Shown here piece after piece: positions 4,736 through 10,917 of a stretch of DNA of 10,917 nt. The stretch is taken from NCBI GenBank assembly GCA_002420115.1, contig DIHK01000048.1, forward strand, positions 39,084 to 50,000, written 5' to 3'. The DNA comes from Nitrospira sp. UBA5698. GTDB taxonomy: Bacteria > Nitrospirota > Nitrospiria > Nitrospirales > Nitrospiraceae. The notes under the pieces are model-generated. The model had not been told where the DNA came from. It did not search any database and saw nothing but the letters and a program-made list of their open reading frames with translations. The position numbers and the translations under genes are program-made. The stretch's first letter is position 1, and the number at the start of each line of letters is the position of its first letter.

Positions 4736-7003
4736 TTATAGCCGCCCGAATGTCCGTTCGAAGAACTCTTTGGTGAGTTCCATGTGCTGGACGATATCGG
4801 TCTGCAGGTGGCGGGCGCCGGCTTGCCAGTCGTCGGTCGTGTATCCGACGCGGCGCGCCAGGAAGATGAACTCGTCCGAATCGACTGGCGGAAGGACACG
4901 ATCCTTGGCGTTACCACGGACCATGCGAAGGCCATCGATGAGCATCCGGATGAAGAAATAGGCCTTACGCAGCGCCTCGCCATCCTGTCTGGTCACGATG
5001 CCACAATCCACAAGTGCCGCTAAGGCCTGCATAGTGTTGGGGGTCCGTAAGATGGGGAGGCGAGATCCGTGCTTGATCTGGAGATATTGGATGGCGTACT
5101 CGATGTCAACAATACCGCCTTGGCTGTGCTTCAAGTTCACCGTGCCTCGTTCCACGAGCTGTTTCAGCTGTTGACGGCGCGCATCGAGAACAATATTCGG
5201 ATCCAAGGGTTTGCTGCCGTAGACATAGTGGTCGCGGTGGGTTTCAACTCGCTTCCCGAGCTCCGGATCACCGGCGACATGGCGCAGTTTGATCAGCGAC
5301 TGGCGTTCAAACGGTGCGGCAAGCCCCTGGTCGCTATAGTATTTGGCGATTTCATCGAAGGGGTTCGTCAGCGAGCCTTTTCCTCCATGAGGCCGAAGGC
5401 GGACATCCACATGGAAGATGCCTTCTTGTTTCGCTTCGATCCATTGCAGGAGCTCGTACCCCAGCCGCTCAAAGTATTCGCTGTTGTCGATGGGGTGTTT
5501 CCCGCCGGTCCGTCCGGCATCGCCATAGACGAACAAAACCTCGATGTCAGAGGCATAGCCCAGCTCTCTCCCTCCGAATTTTCCCAACCCGAGGACGGTG
5601 AACGGGCAGGGTTTCTTATTGGCTAAGCGTGGCGGGCCATACAGTTTGTTCAGTTTGGTTTGGCAGTCCTTCAAGCTTCGATCGAGAATGGCTTCGGCCA
5701 GTTGTGTCAGGGCGGCGGAGAAATCCGGCAGGGCTGTGTCTGGCTCGACAATGTGTTTCATGTCGATACGAAACATCTCGCGATCTTTGAAACTGTTCAG
5801 TGCGGCTTTCCGATCTTCATCGGATTTGGCGCGGTTGACCAGGCGATCAAGTTCCTTGCGAAGGGTGACTCTCGGGGTGATCAGGGGAGCATCCCGGTAG
5901 TCTTGCAGAAGGGGTAAAAGATTACTGTGTTGGCGACGGAGAAAGTCTTCCCACAGAAAGTCGCTGGCGCCGAGCAGTCTGGCGAGCAGGGGAAAGGTCT
6001 TTTTGTCGCTGAGAAAGGCCAAGGCTTCCTGCTGAGCCTTTCCTTTCGTTTGCTGAACCGTCAGGTCGAGGAATTGGTCGAAGGCTTCCAACGCCTTGGT
6101 CGGATCCGGCGCCCAGGTCAGGGCATGGGTAAATTGTTTGATGAGGACGGCCGTGAGGCGTAATTGTTGTTGGTCAGCCGCATCGGTGAGCTTCTGGCCG
6201 TGCCGGTTGCGGACATAAAAGCGATCATGAATCTTCCCGTTTTCGACGTCGAACTGTGCTTTTGAGATGTACACGTTGCGCATCGCGAGGGCATTGGCAA
6301 AGGCGTACAAGAAGGCCGGTGTATCGTCCGACCGGATGTCCATGACCGTATCAACGGGTGATTGGCCGTTGTCGAAGGTGATCTGCACGGGATGGAGCAG
6401 GCCGCTGAACGAGCCACGGCGTTTGCCGAGCTGTTCCACGAGACGGCGGTTCACAGCGAAGCGCGCCTCCTCAAACTGTCCTTTGTCCAGTAGGGTGATC
6501 ACTGAGGAGAGCGTATCAGCCAGCTGATGTTGTTGTTTTCTTCCTAACTCTACCCCTGGGACCGGCTGTACGCGGAACACATCGACGATCTTTTTTTGAG
6601 TCAACCCTGGAGTGGCCGTAGGCCTGAGGCGCGGGCCGAACTCGTTCCGGCTGGTCCGAGAGGATAATGGAGCGGTTTTCTCCGCAAATGTGTAAATATC
6701 GCCTTCCTCAATGTTCAACCCAAAAGCTGACAGCAATCCGCAAATCATCGCGAATTCCGAGAAGTAGTCGTACGCGACGATCGTGATGACACAGCGTTGG
6801 TCCGGCTGTTCGGCGAACGCCACCTCGCAGAGATGTTCCGGCGTCAGCCGGGCCGTCAGTCGGACGTGTTCGGCAATTGTTGGAGGAGTGAACCGTTGGA
6901 AGTATTCCTGATCCAGACGGGCGAAGAAATCCTGCAGAAGATCGGATGGCACATCAGAGCACAGCGGACGGACGGTGTTGAGTAGTGTGACGCGATCTGG
7001 CAT
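4736..7003 (-). CDS. GlnE-type adenylyltransferase (adenylylating-half-like) with N-terminal ACT-like domains
   Basis: 755 residues. An ACT-like unit at ~70-106 (ITIVAYDYFSEFAMICGLLS) is followed by a clearer GlnD-type ACT domain at ~217-293 (DTVMDIRSDDTPAFLYAFAN, FYVRNRHGQKLTD). After a helical linker comes a nucleotidyltransferase domain: REMFRIDMKHIV (408-419), GLGKFGGRELGYASDIE (472-488) and HVDVRLRPHGGKGSL (531-545), giving metal-binding candidates Asp486, Glu488 and Asp533. GGIVDIEYAIQYL (629-641) is the GlnD_UR_UTase helical domain. ELGYASD and GGIVDIE resemble the C-terminal (AT) half of E. coli GlnE, which adenylylates glutamine synthetase. The usual second Asp of DxD is Glu here. 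E. coli GlnE is ~946 residues with both activities; this protein is half of that plus ACT domains, which in GlnD sense glutamine. Divergent from the gene at 7102. No ribosome site precedes the ATG. Confidence 0.85.
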   Translation of the reverse strand: MPDRVTLLNTVRPLCSDVPSDLLQDFFARLDQEYFQRFTPPTIAEHVRLTARLTPEHLCEVAFAEQPDQRCVITIVAYDYFSEFAMICGLLSAFGLNIEEGDIYTFAEKTAPLSSRTSRNEFGPRLRPTATPGLTQKKIVDVFRVQPVPGVELGRKQQHQLADTLSSVITLLDKGQFEEARFAVNRRLVEQLGKRRGSFSGLLHPVQITFDNGQSPVDTVMDIRSDDTPAFLYAFANALAMRNVYISKAQFDVENGKIHDRFYVRNRHGQKLTDAADQQQLRLTAVLIKQFTHALTWAPDPTKALEAFDQFLDLTVQQTKGKAQQEALAFLSDKKTFPLLARLLGASDFLWEDFLRRQHSNLLPLLQDYRDAPLITPRVTLRKELDRLVNRAKSDEDRKAALNSFKDREMFRIDMKHIVEPDTALPDFSAALTQLAEAILDRSLKDCQTKLNKLYGPPRLANKKPCPFTVLGLGKFGGRELGYASDIEVLFVYGDAGRTGGKHPIDNSEYFERLGYELLQWIEAKQEGIFHVDVRLRPHGGKGSLTNPFDEIAKYYSDQGLAAPFERQSLIKLRHVAGDPELGKRVETHRDHYVYGSKPLDPNIVLDARRQQLKQLVERGTVNLKHSQGGIVDIEYAIQYLQIKHGSRLPILRTPNTMQALAALVDCGIVTRQDGEALRKAYFFIRMLIDGLRMVRGNAKDRVLPPVDSDEFIFLARRVGYTTDDWQAGARHLQTDIVQHMELTKEFFERTFGRL

Positions 7004-7010
7004 GACCGTC

Positions 7011-7016
7011 AGTATA
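7011..7016 (-). promoter_or_regulatory. Candidate -10 of the ACT/GlnE-like gene, leaderless spacing
   Basis: TATACT on the minus strand lies seven bases before the ATG at 7003, with GACGGTC between them and no Shine-Dalgarno. The matching -35 (TACGCA with a 17-base gap) is poor. If used, transcription would begin at about the start codon. Confidence 0.4.
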
Positions 7017-7030
7017 CCCGAACGGTTTCA

Positions 7031-7059
7031 TTGTGCGTAGAGAAACCTGTCAGTATAAT
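7031..7059 (+). promoter_or_regulatory. Sigma70-type promoter of the second GlnE-like gene
   Basis: TTGTGC (7031-7036), a 17-base spacer, then a perfect TATAAT (7054-7059). Transcription would start near 7066, giving a leader of about 36 bases to the GTG at 7102 or 63 bases to the ATG at 7129. It is back-to-back with the minus-strand promoter, leaving about 15 bases between that promoter's -10 box and this -35 box, so the two may compete. Confidence 0.6.
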
Positions 7060-7080
7060 GCCGCGCTATGCGCGGAGGTC

Positions 7081-7108
7081 GTGAAGTGTGAAGTGTGAAG
7101 CGTGAAAC
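7081..7108 (+). repeat. Four tandem heptamers GTGAAGY between the ribosome site and the start
   Basis: GTGAAGT, GTGAAGT, GTGAAGC and GTGAAAC follow one another without gaps. A GGAGG (7074-7078) lies just upstream. The last heptamer contains the putative GTG start at 7102, 23 bases from GGAGG. The GTG of the first unit opens a 5-codon frame that stops at 7096-7098. Copy-number change in 7-base steps would alter the spacing to the ribosome site. Confidence 0.75.
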
Positions 7109-8817
7109 GGCAATCTGAGAAGAGCGACATGCCACGAGTATCAGTTCGAGGGAGTGGATCTGGAGGACCGGATCCAACGCCGATCTTGCTCGCGGCCAAA
7201 CGGAATGCCGATCAGGTACAAGCGATCTTGTCCGCCTATGGGATTCGAGATGTTGATCTCGCTGACCGTAATCTCGATGCGATGGCCGGTGATCCTCTCC
7301 AGCGTAATCGACTAGCGGAAATCCTCCCGATGTTATTGGAAGCCATCTCACGGACAGCCGATCCGGACCAGGCATTAAATCATTGGGAACGGCTGTTCGG
7401 GAGCGTCTCGCGTGCGTCATTGCTCGACTACCTGCGAACGTGGCCGCGCATGCTCGATTTGCTGTGTGCGATTTTCGGCAACAGCGATGCCTTGGCCTTT
7501 ACGCTCATCCGCGATCCCATGTTGGTCTATTGGCTGGCCGAAGAAGACGTGCTCTCTGGCGCGACGACACGGAAAGAACTTGAGCGGGCGCTTCGAGAGA
7601 GTATCGGGCACCTAACGGCGAAGGAAACAAAACTGGATGCTCTCCGTCGTTTTCGCAGGCGGGAGATGTTGCGCATCGGCGTTCGGGATCTCCTCAAGCT
7701 TGCCACCGTGCCGGAGACGACGGCCTCATTGTCAGACCTGGCCTGTGTACTGATCCATACGGCCTACGAAATCATTGATGCTGATCTTCGCCAGCAATAT
7801 GGCGTGCCGATGCATCAGGCTAAAACAAAGCGATGGGTGGAGACCGGGTTCACCGTCATTGGGATGGGCAAGCTCGGCGGACATGAGCTGAACTACAGTT
7901 CTGATGTCGATCTGATCTACCTCTATGAGGCGCATGGGGGTGAAACCAGAGCCTTGAAAGGTGGGCGGGCTCCTGCCCCTCCTGGCGTCGGTATTTCCAA
8001 TGAAGAATACTTTGAGATTCTCGCTCGGGAATTAACGCGTGTCTTGTCTGAACCCACCAGAGAGGGTCACATCTTTCGAGTCGATTTGCGGCTACGTGCG
8101 GAAGGGTCCATCGGGCAGCTCGCTCGATCACTCGACGAGTACCAGCGGTATTATGCCGTCCGTGGACAGGTCTGGGAACGGCTGGCTCTGCTGAAGGCCG
8201 CACCCGTTGCCGGATCGCAGGCAGTCGGGCAGGCGTTTCTCAAGATGGTCAAGCCGTTTATCTTGGGGGCAGGAGGAAAGGTAGCCCACGATCAGGCCTT
8301 GGCAATCGTGCAAGACGTACGTGCAGTGAAGGACATGATCGATGCCAAAATGACCGACCGTGGCCACGGACAACGGAATGTGAAGTTAGGGATCGGGGGG
8401 ATCCGGGAGATTGAATTTTTTGTGCAGACGATTCAAGTTTTGGCCGGGCGCAAGGTGCCGGCCCTGCTGGACCGGAGCACGCTTGGGTCACTGGATCGGT
8501 TGGTGGGCAAGAAATTGCTGTCGATCAAAGAACGTGACGCGTTGACGGCGGCCTATCTGTTCCTCCGGGATGTTGAGCACAAACTCCAGATGGTGCATGA
8601 CCTCCAGACGCATTCCCTTCCCGCTGAGACCGATGAATTGGAGCGATGCGCCATTCGAATGGGCTATGGAGCGGAGGATCGGAAGAAGGCGATTGAGTGC
8701 TTCCAGGTCGACCATCAGCGGCACACGGAGATGGTGCATCGGACCTTCCAGTCATTCTTTGTAGAGCCGAAGATCTCACCAGTTTTTAAAGCCACACTTC
8801 GACTGATGGCGCGCTGA
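7102..8817 (+). CDS. GlnE-type adenylyltransferase (de-adenylylating-half-like)
   Basis: 571 residues from the GTG at 7102, or 562 from the ATG at 7129; the first ~25 residues look unconserved, so the start is uncertain. An N-terminal helical region (~30-180) carries LTLIRDPMLVYWL-like features typical of GlnE. It leads to RREMLRIGVRDLL (186-198), the nucleotidyltransferase motif GMGKLGGHELNYSSDVD (254-270) and FRVDLRLR (325-332). Asp268, Asp270 and Asp328 form an intact metal triad. GIGGIREIEFFVQ (430-442) begins the GlnD_UR_UTase helical domain, which fills the rest. ELNYSSDVD and GGIREIEF match the N-terminal (AR) half of E. coli GlnE, which removes AMP from glutamine synthetase by phosphorolysis. 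With the divergent 4736-7003 gene it would complete a two-protein version of GlnE. The role is inferred; a monofunctional adenylyltransferase is the alternative. Confidence 0.87.
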   Translation: MKRQSEKSDMPRVSVRGSGSGGPDPTPILLAAKRNADQVQAILSAYGIRDVDLADRNLDAMAGDPLQRNRLAEILPMLLEAISRTADPDQALNHWERLFGSVSRASLLDYLRTWPRMLDLLCAIFGNSDALAFTLIRDPMLVYWLAEEDVLSGATTRKELERALRESIGHLTAKETKLDALRRFRRREMLRIGVRDLLKLATVPETTASLSDLACVLIHTAYEIIDADLRQQYGVPMHQAKTKRWVETGFTVIGMGKLGGHELNYSSDVDLIYLYEAHGGETRALKGGRAPAPPGVGISNEEYFEILARELTRVLSEPTREGHIFRVDLRLRAEGSIGQLARSLDEYQRYYAVRGQVWERLALLKAAPVAGSQAVGQAFLKMVKPFILGAGGKVAHDQALAIVQDVRAVKDMIDAKMTDRGHGQRNVKLGIGGIREIEFFVQTIQVLAGRKVPALLDRSTLGSLDRLVGKKLLSIKERDALTAAYLFLRDVEHKLQMVHDLQTHSLPAETDELERCAIRMGYGAEDRKKAIECFQVDHQRHTEMVHRTFQSFFVEPKISPVFKATLRLMAR

Positions 8818-8829
8818 CCTCGCACCTAG

Positions 8830-9144
8830 CGATTCGAGCTAGCCTCCCTCGCAGCAGCGATCGACATCGCTCGACAGGCATACGCTGAAGAGTGCTCGGA
8901 TCTCAGATCAATGAGGCGATGCGAAGGGCACGGCTTAGCTCTTGTGAAGCTCGGCTCCATGTATGAGGGTGGGCGTGGAGTAACGCAAGACTATGTCCAT
9001 GCCTACAAATGGTACGACCTGGGAGCCAGACGGAACGAGAAGACGGGAGAGCAGCTTCGCGATGAACTCGAGAAACGGATGACTCCTGCTCAGGTCGCCG
9101 AGGCTCAGCGAATGACTAAGGAATGGATGGCCGAAGGGCCATGA
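8830..9144 (+). pseudogene. Sel1-repeat protein remnant
   Basis: The frame is open from 8830 with a first ATG at 8911 (77 residues) and no Shine-Dalgarno. One Sel1 repeat is clear: GHGLALVKLGSMYEGGRGVTQDYVHAYKWYDLGA, here split as GHGLALVKLGSMYEGG (937-984 of the 8000s region) followed by RGVTQDYVHAYKWYDLGA. The tail MTPAQVAEAQRMTKEW is the usual C-terminal end of short bacterial Sel1 proteins. Intact relatives have a signal peptide and several repeats, while only the last repeat and tail are left here, so this is probably a 5'-truncated gene. Residues coded upstream of 8911 (LAAAIDIARQAYAEE) do not complete another repeat convincingly. Sel1 repeats are alpha-helical scaffolds for protein-protein contact. 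Confidence 0.65.
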
Positions 9145-9163
9145 ATCTCTTCAGCGTAAAGCA

Positions 9164-9289
9164 CTACAACCAGCCTTCCACCAAATCCGGATCCCTTTTG
9201 AACAATTGATTCACCAAATCTGTCACCGGCTTTCCCTTTCTCAAGGCCAGGCGCTCAAGTCGTTTATGTATGTCAGGAGAAGGAGTCTG
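9164..9289 (-). pseudogene. Decayed ribbon-helix-helix gene
   Basis: The minus-strand frame between an in-frame TAA (9290-9292) and TAG (9164-9166) reads DIHKRLERLALRKGKPVTDL and then VNQLFKRDPDLVEGWL. It aligns closely with residues 22-52 of the intact protein at 10066-10236 (MHKRFERLAKNKGTPVADLV). The N-terminal strand and any ATG are missing and a stop lies just upstream, so it is a fragment. The DNA of the two copies looks only about 70% identical by eye, so this is not a recent duplication. Confidence 0.6.
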
Positions 9290-9341
9290 TTAAAGACTCT
9301 GACTCCCTCCATGATTTATTTCTCCAGTGCATGCACGATCC

Positions 9342-9370
9342 TTGTCAGGGAGTAGCTTATACGCTACACT
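9342..9370 (+). promoter_or_regulatory. Promoter and dyad of the toxin-antitoxin operon
   Basis: TTGTCA (9342-9347), 17 bases, then TACACT (9365-9370). An inverted repeat GTAGC (9352-9356) / GCTAC (9363-9367) with a 6-base spacer lies between and partly over the -10, a usual place for toxin-antitoxin autorepression. Transcription is expected to begin about 9377-9378, at the proposed GTG start of the toxin. A second dyad, GAGTCT (9283-9288) / AGACTC (9294-9299), lies upstream. Confidence 0.6.
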
Positions 9371-9377
9371 TAGGCTT

Positions 9378-9710
9378 GTGGAAGCCACGCCAAAAGAGTT
9401 GCGGTTCTACGTCACGGAAGACGGACGAGAGCCGTTCAGGGAGTGGCTGAATTCGCTAGACGATCACAAGGCCCGTGCCAAAATTCGCGTGAGATTAGAT
9501 CGAGTCAGCTTGGGAAACTTCGGCGATTGCCATGGCGTAGGAGGTGGCGTCCAGGAGCTTCGGATCAATTATGGACCAGGGTATCGCGTGTACTTTGGAC
9601 AAGAAGGAACGGCCGTGGTGGTGCTCCTCTGCGGTGGGGATAAAGACACGCAGCCGGACGATATTGAAATAGCCCAGCAATATTGGACTGACTACAGGAG
9701 GCGTCTATGA
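9378..9710 (+). CDS. HigB/RelE-superfamily toxin (HI1419-like addiction-module killer protein)
   Basis: 110 residues from the GTG at 9378. The frame extends to a GTG at 9327, but that lies upstream of the promoter and adds a non-homologous leader. The protein begins MEATPKELRFYVTEDGREPF and carries GVGGGVQELRINYGPGYRVYF (54-74, split here as GVGGGVQELRI and NYGPGYRVYF). It ends with a QQYWTDYRRR helix, all features of the phage-derived Gp49-like/HigB toxin family of about 100 residues. Family members cleave mRNA, usually at the ribosome, and are neutralised by an adjacent HTH antitoxin. The basic and aromatic residues near Arg62, Tyr70 and Tyr72 are candidates for the RNA-binding face. Toxin-first order and a 4-base overlap with the next gene are typical of higBA-like operons. 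No good Shine-Dalgarno precedes the GTG. Confidence 0.88.
   Translation: MEATPKELRFYVTEDGREPFREWLNSLDDHKARAKIRVRLDRVSLGNFGDCHGVGGGVQELRINYGPGYRVYFGQEGTAVVVLLCGGDKDTQPDDIEIAQQYWTDYRRRL
9696..9701 (+). promoter_or_regulatory. Strong ribosome binding site of the antitoxin
   Basis: A perfect AGGAGG five bases before the antitoxin ATG at 9707, inside the end of the toxin gene. The toxin itself lacks such a site, which would favour antitoxin excess from one mRNA. Confidence 0.8.
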
Positions 9711-10000
9711 GAAAGAGTACAGCCTACCAAACAGATCTTATTGAAAGCCTGCGAGATACTCGAGAAGCTGAAGAGTATTTGAATGCTGCGCTCGAAGAGG
9801 ATGATCCAGAATTGTTTTTGCGGGCATTGCGAAATGTTGCGGAGGCTCAGGGAGGGGTCGCGTCGCTCGCCGAGAAAACAAAGCTGAATCGAGAAAGTCT
9901 GTATCGCATGCTCTCGGCGCGCGGCAACCCCGAATTTCGAAGCCTTGATGCCCTCCTTCACGCATTGGGCTTTCGGCTTGCTGTTGCCGTGAATCGCTAG
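9707..10000 (+). CDS. HTH antitoxin (HI1420-like/HigA-type addiction-module antidote)
   Basis: 97 residues. An acidic N-terminal helix region (DTREAEEYLNAALEEDDPEL) is followed by a helix-turn-helix. In it, VASLAEKTKLNRESLYRML (residues ~51-69) supplies the scaffold and recognition helices, and GNPEFRSLDALLHALGFRL (73-91) closes the domain. This is the pattern of the probable addiction-module antidote family, whose members bind the toxin and repress the operon through a dyad like that at 9352-9367. The ATG overlaps the toxin stop as ATGA. A hairpin follows 3 bases after the stop. The gene is short but complete. Confidence 0.88.
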   Translation: MRKSTAYQTDLIESLRDTREAEEYLNAALEEDDPELFLRALRNVAEAQGGVASLAEKTKLNRESLYRMLSARGNPEFRSLDALLHALGFRLAVAVNR

Positions 10001-10002
10001 CC

Positions 10003-10021
10003 GGTTTGCTCTTAGCAAACC
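10003..10021 (+). terminator. Hairpin after the toxin-antitoxin operon
   Basis: A perfect 8-base stem GGTTTGCT (10003-10010) / AGCAAACC (10014-10021) with a 3-base loop, immediately after the antitoxin stop. It has no T-tract on either strand, so it may be a weak terminator or a 3'-end stabiliser. Confidence 0.45.
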
Positions 10022-10065
10022 ATGCCAACCACCTGTCTTCCTGTGCGAAGCCTGATTGTCTGGAG

Positions 10066-10236
10066 TTACGACAAGCTTTCCAGCAATTCCATGTCTCTCT
10101 TGAGCAACTGATTCACAAGATCTGCCACAGGCGTTCCTTTATTCTTAGCCAGGCGCTCGAATCGTTTGTGCATGGGGCCATCGACATAGATGGGAACATT
10201 CAGCTCTGCCTTCTTGCAGAAAAACTCTTCTCGCAT
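10066..10236 (-). CDS. Small ribbon-helix-helix protein, antitoxin/regulator-like
   Basis: 56 residues beginning MREEFFCKKAELNVPIYVDG and ending LLESLS, read on the minus strand. An amphipathic strand LNVPIYVD (12-19) is followed by helix 1 (MHKRFERLAKNKG, 22-34) and helix 2 (PVADLVNQLLKRDMELLES, 36-54). This is the order of a ribbon-helix-helix (Arc/CopG) DNA-binding dimer, with the strand inserting into the major groove. Conservation against the fragment at 9164-9289 is strongest in the helices, and the codon changes between the two copies are often silent, which supports a real gene. An in-frame stop two codons upstream fixes the ATG at 10236 as the longest start; a weak TAGG is the only ribosome-site candidate. 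It is convergent with the toxin-antitoxin pair and has no obvious toxin partner next to it, so it is an orphan antitoxin or a small repressor. Confidence 0.7.
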   Translation of the reverse strand: MREEFFCKKAELNVPIYVDGPMHKRFERLAKNKGTPVADLVNQLLKRDMELLESLS

Positions 10237-10318
10237 CGCCTACGGCAAGTCAAAGTCTAGTGTCGCAGTGCTGATTCTTGTGCAATGGTTCTTGGTTACG
10301 ATACATATCAAAACACGA

Positions 10319-10346
10319 AGGGCTCGGCGGTTGCCCACCGAGCCCT
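10319..10346 (-). terminator. Rho-independent terminator of groEL
   Basis: A perfect 9-base GC-rich stem AGGGCTCGG (10319-10327) / CCGAGCCCT (10338-10346) with a 10-base loop that can pair further. On the minus strand it is followed by TCGTGTTTTG, a short T-run. It lies about 40 bases past the groEL stop. Confidence 0.8.
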
Positions 10347-10386
10347 CATGCTTGCCTTCAAGCTATTGGCCATCAGCTCTTTGGTC

Positions 10387-10917
<531 letters not shown>

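Noticed and set aside
4516..4983. 155-residue minus-strand frame between fic and the GlnE-like gene
   Set aside because: It overlaps the end of the GlnE-like gene in another frame and is Ser/Arg-rich, typical of a shadow frame.
7028..7420. 130-residue minus-strand frame opposite the second GlnE-like gene
   Set aside because: It is antisense to the promoter and the conserved start region, with a composition typical of a shadow frame.
8826..8871. Small inverted repeats after the second GlnE-like gene (CTAGC/GCTAG at 8826-8842 and AGCGAT/ATCGCT near 8855-8871)
   Set aside because: Stems of 5-6 bases without a T-tract are too weak to call a terminator.
10006..10260. 84-residue plus-strand frame after the toxin-antitoxin pair
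   Set aside because: It is the antisense shadow of the small RHH gene, which has a coherent strand-helix-helix pattern and a homologous second copy.

Overview
The window looks like a chromosomal segment of a free-living Gram-negative-type bacterium, most plausibly from Nitrospirota (Nitrospira-like). This rests on moderate-to-high GC, tandem lipoprotein genes with clear lipoboxes, the style of the palindromic intergenic repeat, and the GroEL and GlnE variants. That placement is recognition by eye, not a database result.

Layout. 1-573 (+) is the 3' part of an HDOD-domain gene, whose stop codon lies on the edge of a palindromic intergenic repeat (571-776). 829-2899 (-) is a tight four-gene lipoprotein operon: a BamE/SmpA-like lipoprotein followed by three paralogous lipoproteins of unknown function. 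2900-3381 holds no convincing gene. 3382-4503 (-) is a Fic-domain AMP-transferase-like gene with a C-terminal winged helix. Two matched palindromes (TGAGCC-N17-GGCTCA, twice) lie over and upstream of its start. 4736-7003 (-) and 7102-8817 (+) are divergent genes that resemble the two halves of the bifunctional glutamine synthetase adenylyltransferase GlnE. The (-) gene resembles the adenylylating C-terminal half and carries N-terminal ACT-like domains; the (+) gene resembles the de-adenylylating N-terminal half. 8830-10236 is a small accessory patch: a Sel1-repeat remnant, a decayed ribbon-helix-helix (RHH) gene, a HigBA-like toxin-antitoxin pair, and an intact 56-residue RHH gene too short for most gene callers. 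10387-10917 (-) is the C-terminal third of GroEL, preceded on the + strand by its terminator.

How the parts fit. The GlnE-like pair probably controls glutamine synthetase by separate, independently transcribed writer and eraser enzymes, with the ACT-like domains as a possible amino-acid sensor. The lipoprotein operon probably acts at the outer membrane or periplasm. The Fic and toxin-antitoxin genes are probably self-regulated: each has a dyad overlapping its promoter. In three genes (fic, the ACT/GlnE gene and the toxin gene) the best -10 box lies about 7 bases before the start codon with no good ribosome binding site, which suggests leaderless transcripts.
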